64,000 nucleotides of DNA, from assembly GCA_028673005.1 (NCBI GenBank), contig CM054113.1:39684117-39748116 (forward strand). The letters are read 5' to 3'. Origin of the DNA: Tanypteryx hageni. Lineage: Eukaryota > Arthropoda > Insecta > Odonata > Petaluridae. The notes under the pieces were generated by a model. The model ran no database searches. It was not told the DNA's origin and was given only the letters and a program-made list of their open reading frames with translations. Each line of letters starts with the position of its first letter. The stretch's first letter is position 1. Positions 9,979-22,200 of the stretch are shown one piece after another. Position numbers and translations under genes: made by a program.

Positions 9979-12445
9979 ATCATCATCATGAGGTGTTCTG
10001 CCTCTAGGCAGGTCCCTGGCACCAGCGTTGTCTCCACTCATTTCTGTTCCTTGCCATTTCTTTCATTTCCTGATACCCTCCCCTTTCTTTCAGATCATCA
10101 AACATTTTTATTCTTCTACGTCCCCTTTTCCTTTCCCCTTCTACTGATCCTTCCAACACCATCAATAGTAAACCTTCTCCTCTCAAGATATGCCCTAACC
10201 AGTTACTTTTCCTCCTCTGAATTGTTTCAAGTAATCTTCTCTTCTCATTCACCCTTGTTAGTATTGCTTCATTCCTTATCCTATCCGTCCACTTAACCTT
10301 CTCCATCCGCCTCCACACCCACATTTCAAATGCCTCTAGTCTTTCTTTCTCTCTTTTCTTTAGCGTCCATGTTTCACACCCATAAAGCAATACACTCCAA
10401 ACATAGCACTTCACAAGACGTTTCTTCAGATTTAAATCCATTTTACCACATAGTACCCGTTTTTTCTTATTAAATGTTTCTTTTGCCATTGCTATTCTTG
10501 TTCTTATTTCTTTTTCACTTCTCCAGTCTTCAGTTAGCATGCTTCCCAAATATCTATACTGTTTTACTTGCTCCACTCTTCCATCCTTTATTGACACATT
10601 CATAATCTCTCTATCCCCTATTCTCATCACCTTTGTTTTCTTTATGTTCATTTTCATTCCATATTCCATCATCCTGTCTTCTAGCTTTGTAACCATTTCC
10701 TGAATATGCCTCGTTTCATCTGCCAAAATTACCATGTCATCAGCAAACCTTATACAATTTATTATTCTACCCCCAATACTAATTCCTTTATCATTCCCTA
10801 TTCCATTGTCAATCATTTCTTCAGCATATATATTGAACAGGGTTGGCGATAAGCAGCAACCTTGCCTTACTCCTCTTCCTAAATCATACCATTCGGTCTG
10901 TGCATCTTTTATCCTCATAGCTGCTTTCTGTTTCATATACAGCTCTTTAATTAACCTTCTATCTTTCCAGTCTACTTTTTTTGCTTTTAGTATTTCCATC
11001 AGTTTTTCCCAGTTCACTTGGTCGAATGCCTTCTCCATATCTATGAAGCACAGACTAATTCCTTTACCCCTTTCTATATATCTCTCTCCACTCATTCTTA
11101 TCAATCCTATTGCATCTCTTGTACCTCTACTCTTTCTAAATCCAAACTGTTCCTCTGCAACATTTTCTTCCATTTTGCTAATTAGTCTCCTGTTCATAAC
11201 CCTAAGTAGAACCTTTGCTGCATGTGTAATTAAACTGATTGTTCTGTGTTCACTGCATTTTCTTGTTCCTTGCTTTTTCGGAATTGGAATCATAATTGTT
11301 TTGACGAAATCCTCTGGCCACATCCCCTTGTCATAGATTGCATTACACAACTTCACTATTTCTTCCAGTCCTTCCTCATTAAGACACTTAAATAATTCTA
11401 TCGGTATCTCATCTACCCCCATTGCCTTCCCATTCTTCATATCCTTTATTGCTTGTAGCACCTCTATTTTCAATATCGAAACCCCTGTTTCGTCATTATT
11501 TATTTCATCCTGCTCTTCAATACGGAGATCCTTTGGTTTTTCATTTGATTTGTACAACTCCTCCATGTATTCTCTCCATCTATTAAGGACCTCCTCTTCC
11601 TTATATAGAACTTTATCTTCTTTACTTGCAATCTCTTTCACACATGCACTTGTTCTCCATCTATCCCACGTTACATTTTTTACTTTCTTATACATCAAGT
11701 CATACATTCCTTTTCTCTCTAGATCTTCTATATCTGAGCATTCCTCCTCTAGCCATTTCTCCCTTGCTTTTTGGGTTTCTCTTCTTAGTTCATTATTCAG
11801 TTTCCTGTATTTCCTTTTTCCATCTTCATCAGTCCTGCTTTTGTATTGCCTTCTTTCTTCCATCTTTTCTATCATTTCCTTTGTCACCCATGGCTTTTTT
11901 ATTCTTTTTCCTTTGAAAAACCCAATAGCCTGTTCTGCTGTTTTCCTTATAGCCTTCTTTATCCTATTCCATGCTTCATCCACATTTTCCTCCGACACGT
12001 TTTCTCTTTTGATTGCCTGAGCTAATTTTTCTCCTATTCTTTCTTTTCCTACTGTGGCTATATTCTCTAAATCCCATTTCCTAACTATCTTAGCCTTCTT
12101 AACCTTCTTCAAGGCTAGTTTTATTTCGGCCATGAGGAGCACATGATCACTGTCAATGTCTGCTCCTGGAAGTCCATATGCCTTTTTTACTCCATTTCTA
12201 TATCTTTCTTCCACTAGAATATAATCTATTTGATATCTGGCTCCATCTCCTGGTGATTTCCACGTGTATAGCCTTCTCTTATGATTTTCAAACCAAGTAT
12301 TTGATATAAACATCCTCTTCTCTTTACAGAACTCAACAAGTCTTTCACCTCTTTCATTTCTTTTCCCTAGTCCAAATTTTCCTACTACTTGGTCTTCTCT
12401 TCCCTCTCCTACCACAGCGTTCCAATCGCCCATCACTATCTTGTA
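9979..12445 (-). mobile_element. 5'-truncated RTE-clade non-LTR retrotransposon (copy 1)
   Basis: It is near-identical to 54500-56969 of copy 2. Homology stops abruptly at about 12445, as expected from incomplete target-primed reverse transcription. The 3' end carries only a short tail after the ORF and then ATGATGATGAT-type trinucleotide repeats, typical of RTE elements. No clear target duplication was found. It lies in the MCPH1-like gene region, in the same orientation. Confidence 0.85.
10004..12436 (-). CDS. RTE polyprotein, truncated endonuclease plus reverse transcriptase, 810 aa
   Basis: The frame opens just before the endonuclease motif GDWNAVVG and includes the SDH motif of the apurinic-like endonuclease. 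The reverse transcriptase follows (AFDQVNWEKL; FADDMVIL at about residue 563) and the frame ends CQGPA. The first roughly 175 residues of the full protein, with the N and E catalytic residues of the endonuclease, are missing. This copy therefore cannot be autonomous, although its RT frame is open. I noted only three amino-acid differences from copy 2 over the shared length: Trp/Arg, Gln/Arg and Glu/Lys. Such proteins are often annotated as craniofacial development protein 2-like in insects. The antisense frames here are shadows. Confidence 0.85.
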   Translation of the reverse strand: MMGDWNAVVGEGREDQVVGKFGLGKRNERGERLVEFCKEKRMFISNTWFENHKRRLYTWKSPGDGARYQIDYILVEERYRNGVKKAYGLPGADIDSDHVLLMAEIKLALKKVKKAKIVRKWDLENIATVGKERIGEKLAQAIKRENVSEENVDEAWNRIKKAIRKTAEQAIGFFKGKRIKKPWVTKEMIEKMEERRQYKSRTDEDGKRKYRKLNNELRRETQKAREKWLEEECSDIEDLERKGMYDLMYKKVKNVTWDRWRTSACVKEIASKEDKVLYKEEEVLNRWREYMEELYKSNEKPKDLRIEEQDEINNDETGVSILKIEVLQAIKDMKNGKAMGVDEIPIELFKCLNEEGLEEIVKLCNAIYDKGMWPEDFVKTIMIPIPKKQGTRKCSEHRTISLITHAAKVLLRVMNRRLISKMEENVAEEQFGFRKSRGTRDAIGLIRMSGERYIERGKGISLCFIDMEKAFDQVNWEKLMEILKAKKVDWKDRRLIKELYMKQKAAMRIKDAQTEWYDLGRGVRQGCCLSPTLFNIYAEEMIDNGIGNDKGISIGGRIINCIRFADDMVILADETRHIQEMVTKLEDRMMEYGMKMNIKKTKVMRIGDREIMNVSIKDGRVEQVKQYRYLGSMLTEDWRSEKEIRTRIAMAKETFNKKKRVLCGKMDLNLKKRLVKCYVWSVLLYGCETWTLKKREKERLEAFEMWVWRRMEKVKWTDRIRNEAILTRVNEKRRLLETIQRRKSNWLGHILRGEGLLLMVLEGSVEGERKRGRRRIKMFDDLKERGGYQEMKEMARNRNEWRQRWCQGPA

Positions 12446-12689
12446 TATGTTTGTTAATTAAATATGTGTTTTTGACATCCAGCATTGAGTTTTGTGATTT
12501 AATTTACCCAACCATCCAACAACTGCTTGGCAATGAAAATGACATTTGTATCCACGCTAGTGAACAAGGGCTTGATATTTCAAGTTTTGGCATCAAATTA
12601 GCTGTATCAGATAATTCGTACTTGTTTAATTCGAAGTTATGAATTTTTGCTCCCTTGAGTTTTGAATTAATGAGGTTTTTCTGTATATA

Positions 12690-13128
12690 GATAGAAATTC
12701 AGAATAAATGTACTCTTGTTATTGGTCTCTCTGCCTCCTGAATTTTTCCAGAACTTCTCCCAAAAATAATAACTGTTTTAACATATCATTTATATTCCTA
12801 ACACAAATATCTTTTTAGATGAAATAAATAGATATGCCATATACATGTGCTCGGTGAGTACTCATACCATCATGTCTATACTAAACAAAAAAGTTCTTGT
12901 CATCTGCTGGCCATTGATATATCAGAACAAGGAAAATTGTGACCCTAAGCAGATATATAACCTATGTTGGATCAACAACATTATAGAAAAACAATGTTAT
13001 CTGAAAAGAGATTATTTTAGACATAAGGAACAGATATACTTCACAGAAATGTGTAATTTACCAATCTTATTTGAATAACATGGCCAAGCAATGTATTTTG
13101 AGATTATATCCACCTAAAAATTACTTAC
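12690..13128. other. Intron sequence downstream of MCPH1 exon 8
   Basis: No further BRCT exon or RNA gene was seen in this stretch on either strand. Confidence 0.45.
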
Positions 13129-13206
13129 TTTTATTGCTGGGAGAAAATAATTTAATTCAAACTCTTCTTCATCCAACCACTTGCTATGTTCAAGAGACTG
13201 TAGTAC
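13129..13206 (-). CDS. MCPH1: MCPH1 exon 8 (end of BRCT2)
   Basis: There are 26 codons between the acceptor TTGCAG and the donor GTAAGT. It starts [10 protein letters not shown] and ends FLPAIK. It completes the tryptophan motif begun in exon 7, a split that supports the model. The next exon was not found. Confidence 0.85.
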
Positions 13207-16200
13207 CTGCAATTTATTAAAATCTGAGAAATAATAAACTTCATAAAATAAAAAATTAATACTTATACAATTTTGGCACTGCTTAGGATATATAAACATA
13301 ACATTAAAAATTCCATATTTAAACATTGTGCCCAAAGTATATGACCTGCAATACTCATCTGTTGATTGCCCATACTAGTGGTGCAATATCACCTAAGTAT
13401 ATGTGATTAGTGTCATTAATAATATAGTTCAAATTATGCCTCACCAGTGACATGCAATATGTATTTGTATACATATGTATGTATATATCAACATTTTTAG
13501 CAATGAAAACTTAGCATCAAAACTTTAGACATGAAATGTTACTTCAGGGTCCACATATTTTGTGTTACTCAATATACTTCTTTTTATTCCTACTGATGAT
13601 TGTGTACTTACCCATTCTTTTGAGAGGATCCAGCACCCTCGAGCAACTCCACGTAGAATATTAAGGGTCCGTTTAGGAGGATAACCACATATGACATGAG
13701 TGCACCTTGATGATACTGACTTTTCTATTTGAAAACCTCCTATATTATGCACCACATTGGTGAGCATATCTACTTCACTGAAAAGAATATAAAATATATC
13801 AAGGGTGAATGATACTAATATGAAATTGATTCAAATTAAATAAAGAATTTTAAGATAAGATGTGAAAGTTTAGTTTTACATCTATTGCCTGATACTCAGA
13901 AAAGTTATAATATTTTTTATAATTGCTATTTAAACTATCCAGAATAGGTCTAATTTTGTAGAGTTTATCAAAATCTAAGCTATCTTATAGAGGGTGCCGT
14001 GAATTATCATTTACGTGAAAATTCCGCAAAATTGACAAAAATCGATCCCTTGCCATGATTTCTGATACACCTGGTACATTCAATGCCCTATCTGTGGACC
14101 AATAGTCTTTCAGACTTGGAAGATCATGAAATCCCATTGTAAAAATAACACCTAACCAAGCTTTCAACTCATCTAATGTAAGATCTTCCCAAATATTTCC
14201 ACCTCCGCCCGCAGTTGACATTTTTTGCGAGGCATACAAATTAGTCTGCTTGACGCAATGGTCCAACATATCGCCCGTAAAAAATAACATAAAATAATCT
14301 AAAGGTGAAGAATTTTCTGGTAAGTAAGTATTAGGGCCAGGTGTAAACTGAGAGAGACTAGTGCCTAAATCTATCAAACCTCTTCTGGACCAAGTCAATC
14401 TGCTTCTATTAGCCTGTTCAACTGTCTCTTCAATTTCACCATCAGATTCATCGTCTAAAGTTATAGGTGAAATATTTTTACATGGTTCAGGAATTTCTTC
14501 CTCTTGAATATCCCTATCAATAGAGGATATATCACTTTTTACTCCATCATCTGGTATAGAAAACAATAAATCCAGTTTGTGATCGTCACACCGTTTTCTC
14601 TTGGTCGCCATTGTCAAATTAAAAAAGGGCTAAGTTTAAAAACATGTAAAATTGTAACTGCTTAAGAAAAACACGTGCAACTTCACAGGATGAAACTTAG
14701 AACTGTCCGTAAGCTGCTAGCAAAAAGAAGGAACTACAGGTAATAAACACGCCCCACACAAGAGGGCAGAAGAGGACGGTACCCTAACACCACCGTGGTG
14801 GTGCTCCGTCCCTAATCGGTTAATGGCCCTGTAAAATAGCATTTTAAAAATAGTAGAATTGTGATATGAACCATATCTGAAAGAACAAAGTTAAATTGGT
14901 TGTTAAAAAAATCTATCTTGTACCAAACTGACCTGAACATTGGTTTTGAATAAAAAATATAAAATTTTCATCCCCAATCTTAAACATTTCACCTCACATA
15001 ATAACTACCATTTTCCCACATGTATTGATAAGTAAAAACATTTATGTTTATATAAACAAAATTTGTTTTTTAGTTTATGTCAAATATAAAAATCATGACA
15101 GATTTTTCCCAACATACATAGCTCCCTTAAACCATAATAAATTAAAGCACACTTTCACACTAGTTTAGGAAGGAGACAAAAATGACTCTTGAAATTATCC
15201 CACTGATGCTGGTATCGTGGGTATTAAAATTTGTATTCTGATGTTTTACAAGGATTACATGCTTGAAAAGATACCCGAGTAAAGCTCCATAAACCTTATA
15301 TGTGAACTAGCTTAAGGGATCTTGACACTGAGTGATTCTCCCTAAGCCTGGTGTACTGTGATCTAGTGTTTCAATGAATGTAAGGTCTCTAATATGGCGA
15401 AAGTACTACAAAACGGTGTAAATGCTTAATCCTTAAGATTTTGTAGACAAGTAGATGAATGATTGTTTGTTAGTATCTTTACAGATAGTCCTAGAGATGT
15501 GAATGTAACAAATTATAGAAAAGTTTCATATCTACATCCCTGAGTGCTTCAAGACCATCCTCATCGCACAGAACTTGGATCATTAACCAGAAAAATGAAT
15601 TGTCAGCAGTAAATGATTTCTAAATGCCAATGATACAGGTAATAAAACTCATAAAATACCTAACATCATTGGTTGGTGTAGTTTCAACTGAGTATATTTT
15701 TATTTTTCAAATAAGATGTATCCAAAACTTTAAACATATTTATTAACCCTTAATTAGTCGCGCTAGTAAAAGTTCCTTAATTAGTCGCATGGGTTCAATA
15801 TGACCCCAAAATTTTATTGTAAAAGTAACACTAAAATGACATTTTATTTATTATTACTGTAGAAAATTACATTTTAAATTAAAATACCGTAGTTCATAAG
15901 GTTATTTTGTGGGAATAATTATGAAAAAGGAATTTTACCAATCAAAATTTTATTATAACTTTTATTCACTAACACTGTTTGCAAATTCAATGCCTTTCGG
16001 TTTATTGCTATAACAGAATGTTTAGAGGTTTAATTAGAAGAAAGTCATCGCTAACGAAACAGCGAGAAACACGTACCGTATATTGAAAAAATTTCCTACT
16101 TTTTTGTATGCAAGTACCAAATAACATGAAGTTCCGCCCAATATTATACGGGATATAGAAGAAAATAATTTATTTTGTTTTTGTAATAGTGGCACCACTG

Positions 16201-19200
16201 TTTGGGTTATGAGAAGCATTTATACGATTATTTTACTTTCTCTGGCAATATGTCCAGTGTACCAAACTTCATGGAAATCCGGTCAATATTTTAAGAGATA
16301 TGAAAAACGTTATTTTTATTGATGCAATAGAGGCCCATCTGTTTGGGTTACGTGCACCATTTACACCATTTTGTTACTTTCTCTGGCTATACGTCCAGTG
16401 CAGCGAAATTCTCTCAATATTTTATGAGATATGGAAAACATCAATTTTTTGTTTTTGTAATTGTGGCACCCCTGCTTTGGTTACGTGAACCATTAATTCC
16501 AAAATTTGCAAAAATGCTAAATTATAATCAGGAGGCTAAATAATGAAGATACTAGAAGTACAGCCTGAATATACTTTATAGATTTTATTATATCGATAAA
16601 AATATTTTGTGTGGGGTCATATTGACACCACGCGACTAATTAAGGGTTAATTAGAAATTACTGATTTATAAATATGGACCTGGGACATCCCGTATTATCA
16701 TATAATATGGAGAGTAAGGGTAAATAGAGGATTACTTGGCAGGATGATGTACATTGGGGACTTCAAGGGTCCCAAGTAGGGTTGCCAGATTTTTGAAATT
16801 ACAAATCAGGACATTAACATATTTTTGAAATATTAAGTTGGGACATTTATATGAAATCAAATTCAATTATATGAAAACCATTTGGTTTTGATATAATTGA
16901 TAGGATCAACTTATTCAAGCTACACGTACAATGTATACAATGACGGTCCCTTTAACCTTTAAATGGGCACGCAGGGTCATATTTGACCCCACTCAGCTGT
17001 TTCTTACGATACCGAGTAAGATTTTATAATAAACAGCCTAATGATTTTTGTATGTGCTTATGTACCACCCAGTTTATGCTATACGACTGAAAATTCAATA
17101 TATTTTATTTCCTATAACAAAAACAATAATAAAAGTAGGTTTGGAGTCATTATTTAGCCCACTTGCCTGGTAATGTCACCAAAAACATACTTGAGTTCTT
17201 TGCAATTCAATTAAATATACAGATAGTTTGAGACCAACCAAGAGGGGAAGATACAAGATGTGTGAAAGAAAAAGAGATAGGAAAGTGCATACCCGGTGCA
17301 TGGCATGCAATCATTTCATTTGCAACCAGCACAGTGAGACTGTACATGTGTGCAATGAATGTAAAAAGGTATAAATAAAGAATATATAATCATGGAAATA
17401 ACATATGTTCTCAAACATGTAATTATTATTAAATTTAAAAAGTAACAAAATCGCCATTAGTTACATTAATAATAATTTAAATATGTACATGGGGTCAAAT
17501 CTGACCCCAGTTGCCGAATTACGTTACAAATTAATCTTGCCCATTTAAAGGTACCTAACCTAACATAGTATCAGCGTGCCATGCTATTACATACAGCAAA
17601 ATCAGTTTCAAGTGATGGGTGAGATGTGCACAGGATAGAAAGGAATTGCATTAGGAACAAAGGAGATAGACCACCAGGCCAAGCACATGTAGTAAACTGA
17701 ACAGAATGCACTGCCGTCCTTAAGGCAAGGCAGGTGCCTAGGGCCTCGTGCTTTGGTGACCTCACACCAAATGAATGTCATAATGCATTTATACAGAAAC
17801 AAAGCCACAATATAAAGAATATTCTTGAGTATTCTTTGTACTGTGACAAAGCAGAGTGATCGATCACAGTGTTCGAATGACAGAAAAATGAGATGTGGTT
17901 GTATTATGTATACATACAATATACACGTTCTCGAGACTAAAGACATTAGAAACATAAACAAATGTATTTACAATGGTTTTGATCAAATGGGTTGAAAAGT
18001 TTAAAAATGGTGTACAAGACGTGGAAGATGCTGCTCGGCCAGGCCAGGCTGATCGCATAGTCACACCGTAGAACATTTCTGCCATTGATAAGCTCATTCG
18101 AGAAAACCATCGCATTAAAGTGAAAGAAATCAGCAAGAAATTGAGCATCAGTGTTGGATCTGTTCACAATATTATCCACAAAGAGCTTGAATTCAATAAA
18201 GTTTGTTCGAGGTGGGTGCCCCGGTAACTCACTGAAGACCTGAAGCAACAATGTGTTGATGCCTGCTCTGTTCTACTCTCTCAGTATGAAGGGGAAGATT
18301 TCTTGAACCACATAGTGACCGGGGATGAGACATGGGTCAATCACTTTCAGCCTGAGAGTAAGCAAGCAAGTAAAGAATGGTGGCATCCAAGCTCAATGAA
18401 GCCTAAAAAATTCAAAGCGACACCATTTGCAGGAAAAGTGATGTTGACTGCATTTTGGAGAGTTATATGGAAAAAGGGACAATTGTCAATAGTGATTCCT
18501 ACTGCAATCTTCTTAAGAATGGACTGAAGCCTGTAATTCTGTCCAAATGTTGGGGACTCATCCGAAAAGGAGTTTGTTTGCTACAAGACAATGCCCGTCC
18601 TCATACTGCCCATGCGACTCTTGAAACCATTCAGGATCTGCATTTTGAAGTGATACCCCATCCCTTTTTCCCAAGACTTGACTCCGAGTGATTTTCAACT
18701 TTTTGGCCCACTCAAAGAGGCATTACGAGGGAAACACTTTCGTTCCAACTGCAATCTTAAAAATGCGGTGCATGATTGGCTGAGCAAGCAACCAAAGAAG
18801 TTCTTCTCCGACAGAATCCATGAGTTGGTTTCATGATGGTAAACATGCATTGCAAGAGGGGGGGACTATGTTGAAAAGTAAATGAGTATTTTGTCAAAGG
18901 TTTTAATAAAAAATTTTTCTTTTCACTTTTGCTGTTTTCATTTGAACCACCCTCATATTTAAAATCATTACTTAAATAAGAAAGTGTTTATTTTACCGAA
19001 AATTAAGTTGTCCATTATTTTCAGAAATATAAAAATGTCCAATAAAACTGAAATGAGTGGAAGTTTTGCTGAACTGAGTTGCCAACGAGATATGGGACAA
19101 AAACATTTATCTGGTGCAAGTAAGAGAAAAAAGGCTAACGAAGTAGCCACACAAGCAAAGAAACAAAAAATTCTTGGATAAAATTCCTGAAAAATATGGG

Positions 19201-22200
19201 AGAGAAGACTAACCCAGAAGAACAAAATGGAATTGTCTCCAACATCACATCCATCCCACGTGTAAAGCAAGGTGAAATGGCTTTAAGCAAATATAAAGTG
19301 TCAAAAAAGAAATCAGTCAAGAAGTAAGCACTGAAATGCAAGGAAAGCATGTTGACTTTACAGAAATTCAGAATTGTATTTCTGGTAATAAACAAACTGA
19401 CTGGAGTGATCCTGCTCTGTGGCCTGTTAAACTTAGTTCTACAAATATTGACTTCCTAGTTGAGATTGGCCTGCAAAATGCGAAACTGCTGATTTCCCCC
19501 CTTAACAAAGCAGGCAGGCATTTCAGCAAGCAATATTTTGAATGAAAATTAGCGAATGGCGAATCTATTTATCGGCGTTGGTTAGTGTACTCAAAATCAA
19601 CTAATGCTGTATATTGCTTTGCCTGTAAGATATTCAACTTTCTTCATGGTAACAGAAGTGGATTAGCCACAAAAGGATGTAGCGATTGGAAAAATATCAG
19701 AGCAAAATTATCAGAACATGAACATAATAGATACCACATTGATGCTATGAAGAAGTGGATGGAGCTATTAGAAAGATTAAAAAAAGATAAAAGAATTGAT
19801 TTAATTGATGGTAAGCTCAACAAAAAAGAAACCCATCATTGGCAAATAGTAATTGAACGTATAGTAGCCATAATTACTTATCTAGCTCAGCATAATTTGG
19901 CATTTCGTGGGGATAGTAGCAGGCTGTTTGAGCCTAACAATGGAAATTTCCTTGGTTTAGTTCAGCTATTAGCAAAATTCGATCCAATTATGGAAGAGCA
20001 TCTGCGACGAGCAAAAAAAGGGGATCTTGCAGATCATTACCTTGGTCATGTGATTCAAAATGAACTAATAATTCTACTTGGTCAGCAAGTGCATAAACAA
20101 ATAATTGATCGCACTAAATCAGCAAAATACTATTCAATTTTACTCGATTGTACTCCAGACATTTCTCATCAGGAACAGTTAAGTCTTATATTCCATGGTT
20201 GTGATTCTAATGGGGACATATTCAAACAATTTGTTGGCTTTATTTCAGTCAAAAAAACAACTGGAGAAGTTCTCACTAATTATTTACTTGAATTTCTAAA
20301 TAAAATGCAACTATCAGTTTATGATATACGAGAACAAGGGTATGACAATGGCTCTAACATTCAAGGTAAAAATTCAGGAGTGCAAAAACGTAGCGCGCTT
20401 TTTACTTTTCGTGCAGATGTCACTCATGGAATCTAATATTAAGTGATATGGCAAGATGTTCAATCAAGGCATTGTCGTTTTTTGGCATAATTCAAAGATT
20501 GTATAATATATTTTCCGGATGTTGGACGATGGTCAATTTTACGATAGCATGTAAAAGGCCTGACTCTAAAGTCTCTCAGTGAAACTAGGTGGGAAGCACG
20601 CATTGAAGCAGTACAAGCTGTGCGATTTCAGCTTTCAGAAATATACAACTCTTTGGAAGATTTGGAAAACTCCATCTCAAATGATGCTGCTACTCAAAGT
20701 GAATTTCAGTCTCTATTTCAATAAATGAAAGCTTATGAATTCATAACAGCTCTAGTATTTTGGTATAAAATCTAAAATCGAACTAATGTTGTCAGTAAAG
20801 AGCTTCAACAGCAGAATGTTGATGTTTCCTTGGCTATTGCTCTAATGGAAAGTACTGAAAATTTTTTCCAAGAATAACGGAAAAGTGGATTTGCCCATGT
20901 CTTGACTACAGCATGCATGTCAGCAGAAGAAGATTGAGCCAATTTTTAAGCAAAAAAGGATTAGAAAGAAAAAAAAAGACTTGCATCTTACGAGTGCTGT
21001 GAAGAACAGTTAAACAGCAGGAAAAGGAATTTGAAATTGCATTTTTCAATTGTGTTTTAGACACAGCCCTGATTCAAATAAAAGAAACAACCTAAGAGTT
21101 ATTATGAAATATTTGGCTTTCTGTTTAATATTCATTTCTGTAGCACAAAATATCTCAGAGATAAATGCTTAAATTTAGAACTAGCTTTAACAGATGAAAA
21201 TATAAGCATGGAAGATATAGATGGAGAGAGATTATACAAAGAACTAAAGAGTCTGAGTATCGCCATCCCTGAAGTTCTTAAGTTTTCAACGCCTGCTGAG
21301 ATTTTGAAATTTTTATTTAAGCAACACTATACAGACATTTATCCTAATGCTTCCATTGCTTATCATATTTTGTTAACAATACCAGTCACCGTTGAGAATG
21401 CAAAAGAAGTTTTTCAAAATTAAAGCTAATAAAATCTCATTTGAGAAGTACAGTGACAGAGGAAAGATTAGTTGCATTAGCAATTTTATCAATGTGATTT
21501 TTATTCACTGCTAAAAGATTTTTTTGCGGCAAGATCTACAAAAATAAAATGTACGTACCTATTTTTAAAGTTATATCTGCTGATATTAAAATTTTGTTTT
21601 TCATTTGAAAAAAATATGCATCCCTTTTTTTACCAGTTCAGCTAAAAAAATCTTTGTCTAACTGCTCTGTTTATGATTTGGTTTTTGCCTAGGGCCTCGC
21701 GATTGTAAAGGATGGCCCTAAAGTCACTATATGTATCACTACAAACCTAGTCGTTGCTGGTCGGTAGCATCCATATTCAAATTAAAATTTTCAGTGTTGA
21801 ACAATTTTTTTTAAAAAGCAGGACTTTCAAAATATAAGATGGGATGTGGGAAACACCTTATCAAATCAGGACAATCCTGCGAGGATGCCTGGCAACCCTA
21901 GTCCCAAGGCAACTATGGTAACTTTGATATGTTAAGAAAGTCATTATAGCCATAAAGTCATTGTATGTGTACATATATATGTCCCATGGGAAAATAACAA
22001 ACATTATCTAAGGGAGTAAATGTTGTTCAATCTTATACTAAAAGGAGCTTAAGAATTTTATTATAAGCTAAGTACATTTCCTATGAAATTAGAATTCAAC
22101 AAAAGAAAAGACTTACTCAAACTGGAACCCAGTAAAAACCACTGTAGGATGTCTGTTAGGAACTGAGGCTACTTGGAAGAAAAAAGTGATTGGAACTTGC

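Larger units (their letters stand above)
6830..12683. mobile_element. Possible Tigger/pogo-like shell holding later insertions
   Basis: CAGGAAAACCTCGT at 6830 and the inverted CAGAAAAACCTCAT ending at 12683 form an imperfect TIR of about 14 bp, each preceded by TA as expected for Tc1/mariner/pogo elements. The interval contains later insertions: a Penelope-like fragment (8987-9386) and a truncated RTE (about 9979-12445). No transposase clearly belonging to this shell was identified, and the pairing could be chance between two old relics. Confidence 0.35.
17702..21718 (+). mobile_element. Inner hAT element, ZMYM1-like, degraded
   Basis: The left end reads CACTGCCGTCCTTAAGGC then GTGCCTAGGGCC. 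The right end, inverted, reads TTAGGGCCATCCTTTAC then CGAGGCCCTAGGC. Both resemble the termini of ZMYM/hAT elements. The target duplication is no longer clear. The coding region is broken and a mariner is inserted in the 5' part. Confidence 0.65.
16777..21900. mobile_element. Outer hAT-type element carrying nested insertions
   Basis: It has perfect 12-bp TIRs, TAGGGTTGCCAG (16777-16788) and its inverse (21889-21900). They are flanked by an exact 8-bp direct repeat GTCCCAAG (16769-16776 and 21901-21908), the target duplication size of hAT elements. The TIRs resemble those of hAT-like copies at 44.4-46.5 kb. Its own sequence is only the outer few hundred bases. The interior is a piggyBac deletion derivative and a second hAT that contains a mariner. 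All of it lies within MCPH1 intron 6. Confidence 0.85.

Noticed and set aside
10734..12020. Plus-strand frames of 156-200 aa across RTE copy 1, repeated at 55258-56544
   Set aside because: They are exact antisense to the RTE coding frame and keep its pattern; hydrophobic composition is a by-product of the lysine/glutamate-rich sense frame.
16300..16543. 62-66-aa frames inside the non-autonomous piggyBac-type element
   Set aside because: They lie in tandem non-coding units whose reading frames are not kept between units.
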